A DNA stretch of 64,000 nt from Psoroptes ovis (Eukaryota > Arthropoda > Arachnida > Sarcoptiformes > Psoroptidae). A program made the position numbers and the translations under genes. Position 1 is the stretch's first letter. Every line of letters starts with the position of its first letter. Shown in pieces: positions 34,293 to 46,400 of the stretch. Where the stretch lies: assembly GCA_002943765.1 (NCBI GenBank), contig PQWQ01000038.1, positions 239,875 to 303,874 of the forward strand. Direction: 5' to 3'. Below the pieces are notes generated by a model. It had not been told where the DNA came from. It ran no database searches and was given only the letters and a program-made list of their open reading frames with translations.

Positions 34293-37200
34293 ATGAATCA
34301 ACAATTTGATTTATTAAATTTCGATGATGATGATTTATCATCACAAAATTTCACCGCAATAATGGCTGATGATGAATTTGACCCGACATCATTGCTTCAA
34401 GATGAAAATTTTGATGAATTATTCGATAGTTTTAGTTTATCTGAACCAGCAGTAATCAATTCAATGAATAATAATTCATTGCCACACCAAAATGATTCCA
34501 ATTCAAATTCGAATAATAATCGATTTGATTTTATTCATGAATTATCATCAAGCGATAATAGTAGTTGTTCAACATCGAACAATTCATTCATAATGCCTCA
34601 ACAGCAATCACCAGCAGATTTACAGCCAAACAATAGCTTTATTCAACAGCCAATTCAATCGATTAACAACACTAATCAACAACAACATCAACAACAATCT
34701 CAAATGTTCAACCAGCAAAATGTACCATTTATGTTTGGTCAATCCACTAATCAGGATCAACAACGTAATCAAGATTTATTTAAATTTTCATTACCAATCC
34801 AATTGAATCAAAAACATCCACATCAACAGCAAATACCAGCAAAAGTACAGGTTGTTAAACCTACAACAATTATTCCAACACAACAACAACAATCCCAGCC
34901 GGATATATCATTACAATCGAATACGATTCCGTCGCAACAACAACAATCAGTTCAACAATTACATATTGGTATAAATGAAAATGGACAAACAGTGTTATAT
35001 CAATTGCCAGTGGCGACAACAATAACAGCAGCAACAACACCGAATGTTAATGTTGTACAAATCAAAAGTACTGAACAGCAACAATCGGATCAAATTCGAT
35101 CAATTAATCGACAACCAGTTTTGATTCAGCCATCCAATGGTGGTACATTGTTAACATATCGTATCGGAAATTCTTTGAATGCTGTCGATGCATTTACGAC
35201 CACATCTGCACCATTGTTCATAAAACCTGCTGCGGATAATAATACGCTTGATCAATCGATAAAAAATGGGAAAATGGATTCAAATAATGAAATATCATTT
35301 CCAAGATTAATGCCGTTGAATAATGATTCAATACAATTGTCAAATATTTCACAACAACAACAGCAACAACCAGAAAAACGATCGGCACATAATGCCATTG
35401 AAAAACGTTATCGTTCATCAATCAATGATAAAATAATTGAATTGAAAAACATTGTAGCCGGACCTGAGGCTAAATTGAAAAAAGCTGTCATATTACGAAA
35501 AGTAATCGAATACATTCATCACCTGCAAAAACGTAATCAAAGCTTACAAGATGAATTGAGCCTATTGAAAAGACGTTTAGAAGAGTTTGGAATCCGAATC
35601 ACTGATACCTCATGTTCAACGATATCACAGGAGCACGTCTTACCATCAGCTACAACCATATCATCTTCTTCGCCTGCCGCATCACAAGCACCATCACCAA
35701 CGTTGCTTGCTAAACCACCAACACCACCAAGTTTTTATCTTGATCCATCACGATTGATGTGTTTTGCGCTGATATTAACTGTGGTAACCTATAACCCCTT
35801 GGGAAGTGTTGTAGAAAAATCATCATCATTGGTCAATTATGAATCGAATCATGTTGGCCGTACAATATTAAGTTATATGTCGGATGATGTTGATGGCCGT
35901 GCCGATACATCATTATTGATTTGGATGCGTATATTCAATTTTAAAGTTATCGATATTTTTATTTGGTTAATCAATATGTTTGTTTGTTATCATATTATGC
36001 GAATGATATTCACAAATAAGTCTCAAACATCATTGAAACACAAGCAAAATCACGGTGGTAATCAATTGAATTATAATCATAAAACACATAATCATAATTT
36101 ATCGAAAGGTAATCAATCATTGAGCGATGGTGATATTGGTCGTGCATCCAATTATTATTTGAAAGCATTAAAAGATATAACTGGTCAAACATTGCCAACT
36201 GATTCGATTATAAAACAATTTATTCTGACTGTACGTACTTTGATTATATTCAATTATAATGAAACTATTGCATTCGTTCAATCATTTTTGCCATGGAATA
36301 CCATTAATAATGACAATAAATTTTGTGAATTATGTAAATCGAATGAATGTGAACAACTTATTGGTCAAAAAATTGTTTGTTATATTTATGGCCGTCTTAC
36401 AATGATAACATTGTTGAGAAATCAAGGAAAACCAACCCTATTATCATATTTGTATGCATTCAAATGTATTAATGAATCATTTAAATTGAATCAAAATAAT
36501 AATGATGGAAAGTGTCAACGTTCGATTGCATATCTTTTGACAGCAATAATGTTTAAACCTAAATATAATCTATTGGCAAGATATTTTTGGCATAAATCTT
36601 ATAATATTGGAAAATTGACTAAACCAGTCAATGAACATTTTCTACTAAGACCATTGGGACGTCGTTATTTTATGAAACCATATTTGTATTGGATTTTTGC
36701 ATTCGATAAACCATCCATATTCATTGAAACAAAATCCATTGTAACATCAATGATGGTATTTATTGCGGCAAAATATCGAAAATATTTAATCAAAAAATCT
36801 ATCCTCACAATGATTAATCCAAAAAGTGGTGTTCATATCCGAATACGTGATTCAGATGTTGGTTCATCCACAACAACAAATAAAAATGGTAAAATGGAAC
36901 ACATTCCAATGATTGATTTGATTGATGAATTGCAAAAAAATTCTGAACAATTTAATGATGAAACATCACTTTGGTGGTCACAAGTAATACGATTGGCATT
37001 CTATTGGTTAACTGGAAATTATGATTCGGTGAATAAAATTCGTATGCGTTTTCCATCATCACTGCGAAACAATTTGCTCGCATTATCATTAATGTTCTCG
37101 AGCTGTCTTAAAAAATATGTATTCGCCGATAATCATGGACAACGTTGGAAATCGCTGAAACAATTTCATCATTTTCTTCAATTAATCGATCGAGCATCAT

Positions 37201-37814
37201 ACGAGTTACGAAAATCTTTCGAAGCAATGTCAAGCAATTTATCGCATGAAAATAGCGAAGATTGCCATGTACAATTAGTGGATGCATTTCAATTATTGGC
37301 ATTAGATTGGATATTATCAAGCCGGGTGAAATTATGGCAACATTTTCAAATATTTTCAACCGATAAATTGGCTGATACGAATGATCGTAAAAAAATTTTG
37401 ACAATTCGAAATTATTCAATCACTGCATTTGGACAAGATTTAAAAATGTTACGATATTCAGCACAAACATCGATGATTAATTCAGCATTTACAAAACTCT
37501 ATTATTATGAAGGTGTTTATCGTTTAATAAGCGGTACAAATCCATTCGAAACTCAATTGCTTTTCAATCGTTCATTACGTAAACGAAACTGTGTACAAAA
37601 ATCTCAAACATTAATATGTTCGCAAGGCATACAAGATGGTAATGAACAATCAACATTGAGCGATGTGAATGATTATTCACGAACATTACGAATGGCTGCA
37701 ACATATATGCCTAATCAATGTTTTATAAGTAATGGTGAACGACGTGGATTACTACTGGAATCGGAATCAATTTCAAATCATTTTGGTCAAATAAATAATT
37801 TAATCATTACATAG
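34293..37814 (+). CDS. SREBP: Sterol regulatory element-binding protein (SREBP)
   Basis: A single exon from the first ATG (34293) encodes 1,173 residues, close to usual SREBP length. Order: an acidic activation segment (LLNFDDDDLSSQNF), a long Gln/Asn-rich region, bHLH-Zip at about 362-430 (EKRSAHNAIEKRYRSSINDK), with the SREBP-specific Tyr in EKRYR and a leucine zipper, two TM helices (about 488-508 and 548-570), and a long C-terminal regulatory region. The lumenal loop between the helices contains RTIL, fitting the RxxL site-1 protease consensus. The family is cleaved in the Golgi under SCAP control to release the N-terminal transcription factor. In arthropods, which need dietary sterol, it mainly controls fatty-acid and phospholipid synthesis. 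The absence of introns is unusual for the family. Confidence 0.95.
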   Translation: MNQQFDLLNFDDDDLSSQNFTAIMADDEFDPTSLLQDENFDELFDSFSLSEPAVINSMNNNSLPHQNDSNSNSNNNRFDFIHELSSSDNSSCSTSNNSFIMPQQQSPADLQPNNSFIQQPIQSINNTNQQQHQQQSQMFNQQNVPFMFGQSTNQDQQRNQDLFKFSLPIQLNQKHPHQQQIPAKVQVVKPTTIIPTQQQQSQPDISLQSNTIPSQQQQSVQQLHIGINENGQTVLYQLPVATTITAATTPNVNVVQIKSTEQQQSDQIRSINRQPVLIQPSNGGTLLTYRIGNSLNAVDAFTTTSAPLFIKPAADNNTLDQSIKNGKMDSNNEISFPRLMPLNNDSIQLSNISQQQQQQPEKRSAHNAIEKRYRSSINDKIIELKNIVAGPEAKLKKAVILRKVIEYIHHLQKRNQSLQDELSLLKRRLEEFGIRITDTSCSTISQEHVLPSATTISSSSPAASQAPSPTLLAKPPTPPSFYLDPSRLMCFALILTVVTYNPLGSVVEKSSSLVNYESNHVGRTILSYMSDDVDGRADTSLLIWMRIFNFKVIDIFIWLINMFVCYHIMRMIFTNKSQTSLKHKQNHGGNQLNYNHKTHNHNLSKGNQSLSDGDIGRASNYYLKALKDITGQTLPTDSIIKQFILTVRTLIIFNYNETIAFVQSFLPWNTINNDNKFCELCKSNECEQLIGQKIVCYIYGRLTMITLLRNQGKPTLLSYLYAFKCINESFKLNQNNNDGKCQRSIAYLLTAIMFKPKYNLLARYFWHKSYNIGKLTKPVNEHFLLRPLGRRYFMKPYLYWIFAFDKPSIFIETKSIVTSMMVFIAAKYRKYLIKKSILTMINPKSGVHIRIRDSDVGSSTTTNKNGKMEHIPMIDLIDELQKNSEQFNDETSLWWSQVIRLAFYWLTGNYDSVNKIRMRFPSSLRNNLLALSLMFSSCLKKYVFADNHGQRWKSLKQFHHFLQLIDRASYELRKSFEAMSSNLSHENSEDCHVQLVDAFQLLALDWILSSRVKLWQHFQIFSTDKLADTNDRKKILTIRNYSITAFGQDLKMLRYSAQTSMINSAFTKLYYYEGVYRLISGTNPFETQLLFNRSLRKRNCVQKSQTLICSQGIQDGNEQSTLSDVNDYSRTLRMAATYMPNQCFISNGERRGLLLESESISNHFGQINNLIIT

Positions 37815-38193
37815 AATGATGTTTATAAATGAATTGTATTTATTTATTTAAATATCTCAAGTTCTCATCATTATTTCCACATAATAATAATAATAATCAA
37901 ATTGGCTTTTCTAGGCATAACAATCATAATTATAATTTAACAAAGGGTAAATAAAACATTTCAAATACCAATATAATTCATAATTTTTTGTTAAATTTGA
38001 CTAATTTTTGTTTTTGTGATCTTTGTGCTTCAATGTTCGATTAGATACAAATACAAGCGCATATGTTCAATCATCATTAGACCAATTAATTGACTCAAGA
38101 ATTGATGGAGAAATACATTAAAAGGGTAAATTTACATTTGAAGATTGACGATTTTATGATTTTGAAAATTTATTTTGATGTAGTCATGTCTTA
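37815..38193. other. Convergent spacer between SREBP and IDH3A
   Basis: 379 bp of AT-rich 3' flanking DNA with AATAA-type repeats near 37880. No gene or repeat family recognised. Confidence 0.4.
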
Positions 38194-39736
38194 TTAAAGA
38201 CGTGCACAAATTTCCATGGTAAATTCGGAACATTTAGCTTTGCCACCAAGATCAGCTGTTCGATGTTTACCTTCACGAATAACTTCATAGCAAGCATTTT
38301 CAATTTTACTTGCATGATCATTTAAACCCATATAACGTAACATCATAATTGAACTGAGTAATAATGCTGTCGGGTTAGCTTTGTCTTGTCCAGCAATGTC
38401 TGGTGCGGTACCGTGTACTGATTCAAATACTGCACCATCTTTACCAATATTACCAGATGGTGTTACACCAAGACCACCGATTAGACCGGCACATAAATCA
38501 CTGAGAATATCACCATACAAATTTGGCATCACCAGTACATCGAATTGTGATGGATCTTGTACCATCTGTGAATTGGATTTTGAATGATTAATGTAAGCAA
38601 ATAAATCGATTATCTAAGGCAGTCATTCTCAACCGGTGTTCCGCGGCACTTTAGTGTTCCGCGAGATTCCAAAAATGTGCCGCCAAATTTCGGATATCTA
38701 ACTCATTCCTTTACTATTCCCTTACTTGGTGTGCCGCAAGATTTTGGAAATAAAGGCTTTTCCTTTTTTCAGTGTGCCGCGGCGAAAAAAAGGTTGAGAA
38801 TGACTGATCTAAGGACACATACGTTTAAACAAACAGTATCCAAATACATTTCTTTATATTTGATTTGTGGATGTTTTTCAGCTGTTTCACGACAACATTG
38901 TAAAAATAGACCATCGGACATTCGCCTATACATTCAAATGAATAATTGATTAGGATTATAGATCAAGAATAGTTAACAAAAATGTGTGATAAATCCATTA
39001 CATTATATTGGCTTTATGTACGGCAGTGATCACTTTTCGACCATTAGCTTTAGCATATTCAAATGCATATTCGGCCACACGACGACTAGCTGGTTCGGTG
39101 ATTAATTTGATACTTTGTACAACACCTGGAACAATCTTTGAAATGAATGAGAAGCAAATTATTTGGTCAATATCGAACTTATAAACTCATTTACCTCGTG
39201 TTCGATGCCACTATATTCACCTTCAGTATTTTCTCTAATCGTTACAATATCGACATTGTCATATAATGTTTGATATCCTTCCAATGAACGACATGGTCTA
39301 ACATTGGCATACAATGAAAATACTTTACGAATTTCCAAATTTAAAGAACGATGACCTTTACCGATCGGTGTTGCTAATGGTCCTTTCAGGCCAATTTTAT
39401 TTCGTTGAACAGATTCGATTGCTTTTAATGGTATTGAAAAACGGCCATCCGGGCCTTTGACCGGTGTCACATCGACACGATCCCATTGAATCGGTACTTG
39501 AGCTGCGGCAAATATCTTTTCGACAGATTCAGATATTTCAGGACCAATACCATCGCCTGGAATCATTGTAACTGTATGCATCGATGCTCTTTGAGTGACG
39601 CCACGTATATTTTGACTGCATGATTGCATATGAATCAATTGATTCGTGATTGTCCTCTATAGAATCAAAATAATTTGATGAGATTCATGTTCAAGTTCAA
39701 AATCATTGTAAAACTTACTAATTGCCGGTGCATCAT
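38194..39736 (-). CDS. Idh3a: Isocitrate dehydrogenase [NAD+] catalytic alpha subunit, mitochondrial
   Basis: Minus-strand exons 39736-39719, 39656-39195, 39135-39002, 38925-38823 and 38565-38194 give 362 residues, matching IDH3A length. The N-terminus (residues 1-26) is basic and Ser/Gln-rich, as in a mitochondrial presequence. Conserved blocks are TVTMIPGDGIGPEI, ENTEGEYSGIEHE, AVHKANIMRMSDGLFL, MPNLYGDILSDLCAGLIGGL and HGTAPDIAGQDKANPTALLL. It oxidises isocitrate to 2-oxoglutarate in the TCA cycle as part of the alpha-beta-gamma complex. The alpha assignment rests on these blocks and was not tested against the beta and gamma paralogues. Intron 4 (38566-38822) is 257 bp because of a hAT-like insertion; without it and one target duplication it would be about 62 bp. 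Confidence 0.95.
38620..38806. mobile_element. Non-autonomous hAT-like MITE with perfect 8-bp target duplication
   Basis: A 187-bp element begins CAGTCATTCTCAACCGGTG and ends GGTTGAGAATGACTG, with terminal inverted repeats of at least 15 bp. It is flanked on both sides by ATCTAAGG (38612-38619 and 38807-38814). The CAGnnnTTCTCAACC termini and 8-bp duplication are typical of hAT/Charlie-type elements. The interior is unusually GC-rich for this window, with repeated GTGCCGCG-like words. No transposase is encoded. Confidence 0.92.
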
Positions 39737-41085
39737 TGAAATAATGAAAATCAGTTGGTCTAAAATTGAAATTAAACAGGTTCAAATTTTAATCGAATCA
39801 ATTAACTTGGAGAAATTAATTTTAAATTAAGAATTTTTCTTAATTTAACACAATATTTCTACAAATGTAAACTCATATGATATTTATTATTAATTCAAGA
39901 TTCAATCAAAAGCTGGAAGGTCGGTTCTCGGTTATTTTAATATATTGGCTATTTTAGATGCTTATATTTGTTCTTCGCATAACTATGCGCCACCATTTCT
40001 CATGCTGTATTCAAAATTCAGTATTGCGCATGCGCCAATTTTGTGCTAAAGAAAAACACTGAAAATAATTTTTTTTTTAGATGCTAGCAGCAAAGAATTC
40101 TATTGAATGATTCGAATTGCCACTGTTTGATCATAGCTAAATGAATGCTTATTGCTACATTGAACAGTACTACTACCAAACGGGTTGGAGTGGTAAACAA
40201 TCATAATTGTTTGTGCAGCATTTCGAATTAAAAAAATTAGCATTCGAAAATAGAACATGGCAACCATAATTTTCATTTCGTTCGCAGCTTTCATGGCGAT
40301 TACATCGAGCAACAATGGCTTGAAATGGCGAGCAAATGAAATTGTCAAAACGATGATGATTCGGTTTTAATTATTAAATCCGAAATGTTAATCAAATATG
40401 GTCACCTTTTGGTTTCTTATTGCTCCTTGATCGAATTCAAAAGATTGCTGACCTGATTCTGGATCCGAAAGTGGTCAAAACATCGAATTTTTATGCCTTA
40501 AAGTCGATCAATGGCCAAAAATGGTGACGAACCAACGCCCAGCCATCGAATAATGGTATAAATGCATAGTTTTCAAGATTTTTAATTTTTTAATCATTTT
40601 ATAATTAATTAATTTAGATGCAAACAATCATTTTTGATTTTAATCTGAAAAAATTTCGAAAATCCAATGAGAAATGGCGTAGAAATCGAAATTGAACAAA
40701 GAAAAATGACGCCATTTTGTTTTTTTGTGTGTGCGTGGCAACCAATGTTTGTCCTTTAAACGTCCTAAAGCATTGTGAAAGGTATGAATACATTTATTTT
40801 ATATTAGTGTTCAATAGAAGCTTCTTGAATTTAGCTCATTTCACTTATTTTAATTTATTTTAAAATTTATTGAATGTTTTATTATTTCTAATTTTAATTC
40901 AGATAGTTGAAAGGTGATAATTCAGAGTTCACCCTTTATTCTTTATTCATGTCACAGTTTTTCGCTTTTTTAGCCTATTTCTTTCAAATAATTAAGATTA
41001 AATTGATTCCCTTGTTTTCAAAATTAGTCATTCTTTCCATGAATCTGGTCAGCTAGAATTCATTCATCAGAATTCATCGTACCTT

Positions 41086-41098
41086 TGACCTATGACCT
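41086..41098 (-). promoter_or_regulatory. DR1 nuclear-receptor response-element-like site
   Basis: On the minus strand it reads AGGTCATAGGTCA, two perfect AGGTCA half-sites one base apart, followed by AAGGTA. RXR/USP- and HNF4-type receptors bind such DR1 elements. It is about 1.3 kb upstream of the IDH3A start and 2.4 kb upstream of Chd1. Function is inferred. Confidence 0.35.
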
Positions 41099-42722
41099 TT
41101 TTTACCTTTACCTTGGTAATAGTATTTTGTCTAATTTTGACCATTTTGATGTGATCAATTGTAGAATCTATGCAGTTAATTTAAGCCTTAACACCTTTTT
41201 AGCTCGATAAAGGATTCATTCTTCCTAATGCTTCTTTATTTCCTTTTCCTTATTTCACAGTAATTATTGTTTACTAAACATTACATATGATCAGTGTTTC
41301 ATTAATGAAACAAATCATTAATAAATTATTAAAGTATTTTTAACTATTTTGATCTATTGTTTTCATTCCATTCCTAGATTCTTAATCATCGCAAGAAGAG
41401 AATAAATATGACCAACAATCGTCTGATGTTTTATTGCACATCAACTCATTGAAATGTCATGATTGACTTGGCGCCATAATTTAATGAACGGCTGAGAGGC
41501 GTCTGTCTGCCAGAGGGTTGTAGACTATTACATAAATAATTCTGATGGAGCAATTACAATTCTGTAAATATGAATGATTCATTAATTATACTGATTTAAT
41601 AATTTCTTCCTTTGAATTTTAGATGATATTTTCAAATTCATTGATCAATGACATAATCTTAGTGTATCTGACCTACATATTGTATGATGAACACTCAATG
41701 ACCCGACATCATTCTTCCTCATCGAATAGACTCTAATCACTAATTATTCTATTGAATTTATGACAACAGATATTTAAGTAATCAAATATTCTGGACTCAT
41801 TCTTGTCATTATCATCGATAATTTTCAAATAATCATTCTGCAATCACAATCATCATCGATTGACAACTCAAATATTGAACTAACAGAATCAGATGGACCA
41901 ATTTTATTCAACTACTCTCAAACATTGATTCGTGTGAAAATTTGTTGAATTAGCAGATGATTCCTTGATCAAATACTCGAATCAATTTAAAATTGCATTG
42001 AACCTTAAAATGTATTAAATATCATCCGAAACACTATTTCAGCAAAATACTATTGTGGGAGAGTCGAAATAGTGTTTTAACATTGAATCGTCCTTTATTT
42101 TGTGCAACAAAAAATGCAACAAGCAACTGCCAACATCAAACAACCACCACCACCTCAAAAAATAAAACTAAAAGAAATTGGTGCTGCCATATCAAATTGT
42201 TTATATACAAATATATACACATTCAACAATTTTTTTTAAATAAAATCATTGAAGATATACAAACTACAAAATGGCAGATGGCGTCATATTTCCATAATCA
42301 ACTAATGATATTGGTTCATGCATGCATCTATTTGAAAATTATCATGTGAAAAGAAAGATGAACAAGGCGACAATAGAGAAGAATAATGATTCAATATTTT
42401 ATTATAATTTGTATCACTATATTACAATTATATTAGCGTTGAAATTTTGAAAATAATTCACCAAATCACAAAAAACACATTCGACAAATGAAAATAATCC
42501 ACTAGAAATTATTGTTGTTGTTTTATAAAAAATCAAAGCAGTGGTATTCAAAAATAAAAACAGAAATTGATTTAAAAGTCCCTTTTTTTCTATAACTTTA
42601 TTATGAACGTTTAGCAAAATGTTCAAAACATACACACTGACTGCTGCTAACAGCAGTTTTCAATGGTTGTTTATTCATTTGTTTGACGAGTAGCGAAAAA
42701 ATAAAATAGAAAAATTGTATCA

Positions 42723-42796
42723 GGTTGTCCGAAAAGTTTTTGCCGATTTTCTAATAATTTTCTACCATATAACCGGCCAAAACTTTTCGGACAATC
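42723..42796. mobile_element. Mariner-like MITE, family A copy 6 (subfamily i)
   Basis: The left arm GGTTGTCCGAAAAGTTTTTG pairs with the right arm CCAAAACTTTTCGGACAATC. The 74-bp copy shares the CTAATAATTTTCTACCATAT centre with copy 5, indicating a common progenitor. Confidence 0.85.
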
Positions 42797-43012
42797 TATT
42801 AGAATCGCGATTTCGTTGTTTGCAAGTTGTTGTGTTGTGTGCACACATTGACAATGGTACATAGACCAAAAAATAAAAGTAAATAATCTGTCCGCGACTG
42901 TATATCTCGAATTATATTCAACAAAAATCATCATAATAATCGATGTGTATGACTATTTGCTGGTGTGTTTATAATTGATGATTATGATCATTGCTTTTGG
43001 TCGATGGTAGAT

Positions 43013-43026
43013 GTGTGTGTGTGTGT
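43013..43026. repeat. (GT)n microsatellite
   Basis: A short GT dinucleotide run in the Chd1 upstream region. A second GT run lies at about 43173-43190. Confidence 0.75.
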
Positions 43027-43470
43027 TTTGTGTGTAATGTTTGTCTTGATTTTTCATTTTTGTTGTTGAAAAATTGAAAATTTCTCGTCGTCTGATCTTT
43101 TGATCAATTTTTTATATGTCTTAAATAATAAGAAGAATAATAATCTTGATATTTCATTCATTACTTACCTTTATTTGTTTGTGTGTGTGTGTCTGAGTAT
43201 TATATTTGTGATTTTTGAGAAAATCTTTTAGGGCACGTTTTGTGATTTTTTATAATAATATTTACCGATCGGAAAATCGTATTTTTTGGTTGATCATATT
43301 ATTCAAGAATTTAATTCGAAATTTGTGATTTATTTTTGTTTTGTCCCGGTATGTTGCTTTATCCATGCACACTTTTATTTAAATTATTTTGAGCTGATTG
43401 ATTTTCTATAATCTTGTTCATAGCGTTTTCTTAATTTTTTTAAATTTTGACATCGAAAATCATTGGATGG

Positions 43471-46400
43471 ATGGATATCGATCAATTCGCCCACAATTTC
43501 AATAATAATAATGATGATAAAGATCATGAATTTACTCAAATTTCAAATGATAAAAATAATAATAATAATAAACAAAACATGAGCATTAATAATGATCAAA
43601 CAATCGATTCTTATGATAATAATAATGATAAATCATCAAGTCAATCATCATCTGATTCATCATCCACAAGTCATTCATCAGCATCATCAGCATCGTCATC
43701 ATCATCATCATCCACATCTGGTTCAGAATCATCTGAAGATTCTGATTCATCGAATTCTGATGTCGATCATCAGAAATCGAAAAAACATTCGAAATCAAAG
43801 TATAACCTTTCAATTTATTAAAATTTCAAATTTTTAAAATTTTTTCCTCTTCATTTTCAATGCTTCATAGCCAAATAAAATCAAACGATTCCTCGGTAAA
43901 AATTAAAAAAGAAAATTCAACTATTGAAACAGCGTTAGCGCCACCACCACCACCATCAACAACAACAACAACAATACAATTGTCAAATTCTTCATTAAAC
44001 AATAACAATAATAATAATCACAATTTCAGTACTAGTAAAGAAGATATACAACAGGTTTGTTTCGGTTTCAAATTGATTGTTAATTTTAATTGAATTCAAT
44101 TGTGATCAATTGTCGTTAAAAGATATTGGAAAATTTTCCCGATGCACTAAGGCGATCATCCAGATCACGTAAAGAACCGGATAGATTTAAATCACAAACA
44201 TTCGATGATGGTGATGATGATTCTGATGATCATAGTGATTCGAAAACCAAATCAAAACGATCAAAAAAATCCAAAGAGTATGTACATTTGGAATTTGAAT
44301 TCATTGAATTTAATCCAATATTTTTGTATCGTTCTTATCGCTAGTAATGATAATTGGAAAGATCATGATCGTAATGATGACCATGATGATTCGGATAGTG
44401 ATTCTCGGTCTGAATCAGAATCATCAGATTCTGAACATCGATCATCGAGAAGGTTTAAAGGTTCACGGCAAAATCGTCAACGACAACAATCGAATCGAAG
44501 GGCTAGCCAACGTGCAACGACGGCTTTGAAAAAATCTTTTTCCGAATCTGAAAGTGATGATAATGATGATGACAATGATGATGATGATGATGATTCGATT
44601 AGCAAAAGCCGAAAAAATGGTAATCGATCCGATAGGAAAAAAACGTCCAGACGTACGACTGTTAATCAAACAATAAGCTATAAAGAAGAATCAGATTATA
44701 CCGATTCGGATGACCTTATTGCTGATACAAATGAAGAAAATATCAATGCCTCTGCACAGCTACCCGAATATGAAGAAGAAGAAGGTGAAATGATTGAAAA
44801 AATTCTTGAACATCGAATAGGACGCCAAGGTGCTACCGGGCCAAAAACGGCTTCATATCAAATCGATGAACATGATGATCCGAATGCTGGTTTCGATGAA
44901 AATTCCGACGAACCTAAAGAAATGCAATTTTTGATTAAATGGAAAAATTGGTCATATATTCATTGTACATGGGAATCACGACAATCCCTTGAAGAACAAA
45001 AAGCACGTGGTGTTAAAAAAATTGAACTTTACCTTAAACGTGATGAAGAAATACGAATATGGTAATGTTGAAATAGGGAATAACACTGATCACGTGTTTA
45101 TTTTCTTTTTAATTTTTTTGATTTCTAGGAAAAAAACTGCTTCCCCCGAAGATATTGATTATTATGAAGGTCAAGAAGAATTAAATTCTCAGCTACGACA
45201 ACTTCATTTCAATGTCGAGCGTATCATAGCACATCAAGCACCTAAAATAGATGTCTCGGCAACTTGTCATCCAGAATATCTGTGTAAATGGGAAGGATTA
45301 CCATATGCCGAATGTACATGGGAAGATGGAGCATTGATTTCGAAAAAATTCAAACAAAAAGTCGATGAATATTATCAACGAGAAAAATCGCAAAACATTC
45401 CGACTAAATATTGTCGTGTATTGAAACAACGGCCAAAATTTGTCCCAATGAAAACGCAACCATCATTCATTGGTGGTCGTGATCAATTAATGCTTCGTGA
45501 TTATCAATTAGATGGATTGAATTGGTTAGCACAATCATGGTGTCGTAATAATTCGGTCATATTAGCCGATGAAATGGGTTTGGGTAAAACAATTCAAACG
45601 ATTTCATTTCTTAATTATCTTTATCATCAACATCAATTATTTGGGCCATTTTTGTTGGTCGTACCATTATCAACACTTACGGCTTGGCAAAAAGAATTTG
45701 AAATTTGGGCACCATCAATGAATGTTGTAGTGTACACTAATGATGCTACCAGTCGTCATATGATTCGTGAATATGAATGGTATGCTGCACAACCTGGTAC
45801 ACAACGTATTAAATTCAATGTTTTGTTGACCACATATGAAATATTGATGCGTGAAAATTCATTATTATCACAAATTTCATGGGCAGTGTTGGGCGTAGAT
45901 GAAGCTCATCGTTTGAAAAATGATGAATCTTTCCTTTATAAATGTTTATCAACTTTTGATACAAATTTCCGATTGTTAATCACCGGTACTCCTTTACAAA
46001 ATTCATTACGTGAATTATGGGCCTTATTACATTTCATTATGCCCGATCGGTTTGAATCATGGGATTCATTTGAATCTGAACATAAAGATTCATATCAAAA
46101 AGGTTTTAGTCAATTACATACACAATTACAACAATTTCTAATACGAAGAGTTAAAAAAGATGTTGAAAAATCATTGCCGGCTAAAGTGGAACAAATTCTA
46201 CGAGTTGATATGACTTCAATACAGAAACAATTTTATAAATGGATATTGACTAAAAACTATAAAGCCTTAAGCAAAGGTATCAAAGGATCTATGGCAAATT
46301 TTACAAATATTGTAATGGAGCTGAAAAAATGTTGTAATCACGCCACATTGGTACGACCAATCGATGAATATTCAAATTTGGATCCATTACAACAAATGAT

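Larger units (their letters stand above)
39737..43470. other. 3.7 kb gene-poor divergent spacer between IDH3A and Chd1
   Basis: This is the longest stretch without a supported gene outside the satellite. It includes a GGTGGCGCA word (minus strand, 39986-39994), a perfect DR1 nuclear-receptor motif (41086-41098), a small relatively GC-rich island (about 41470-41520), MITE copy 6 (42723-42796) and GT microsatellites near 43013 and 43173. The last few hundred bases are presumably Chd1 promoter and 5' UTR. The small frames present are weak and were rejected. A non-coding RNA gene is possible but cannot be shown. Confidence 0.5.

Noticed and set aside
40100..40348. 82-codon minus-strand frame with hydrophobic middle
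   Set aside because: Considered as a small secreted or membrane peptide, but there is no supported start, no Cys pattern and no homology.
42053..42349. 98-codon plus-strand frame upstream of Chd1
   Set aside because: Thr/Lys/Asn-rich translation of AT-rich DNA with no in-frame ATG near its beginning and no splice connection.
44205..44340. Read-through extension upstream of Chd1 exon 4
   Set aside because: It crosses the intron 44278-44344. Splicing at GTATGT and AG keeps the acidic frame continuous, whereas read-through gives unrelated sequence.
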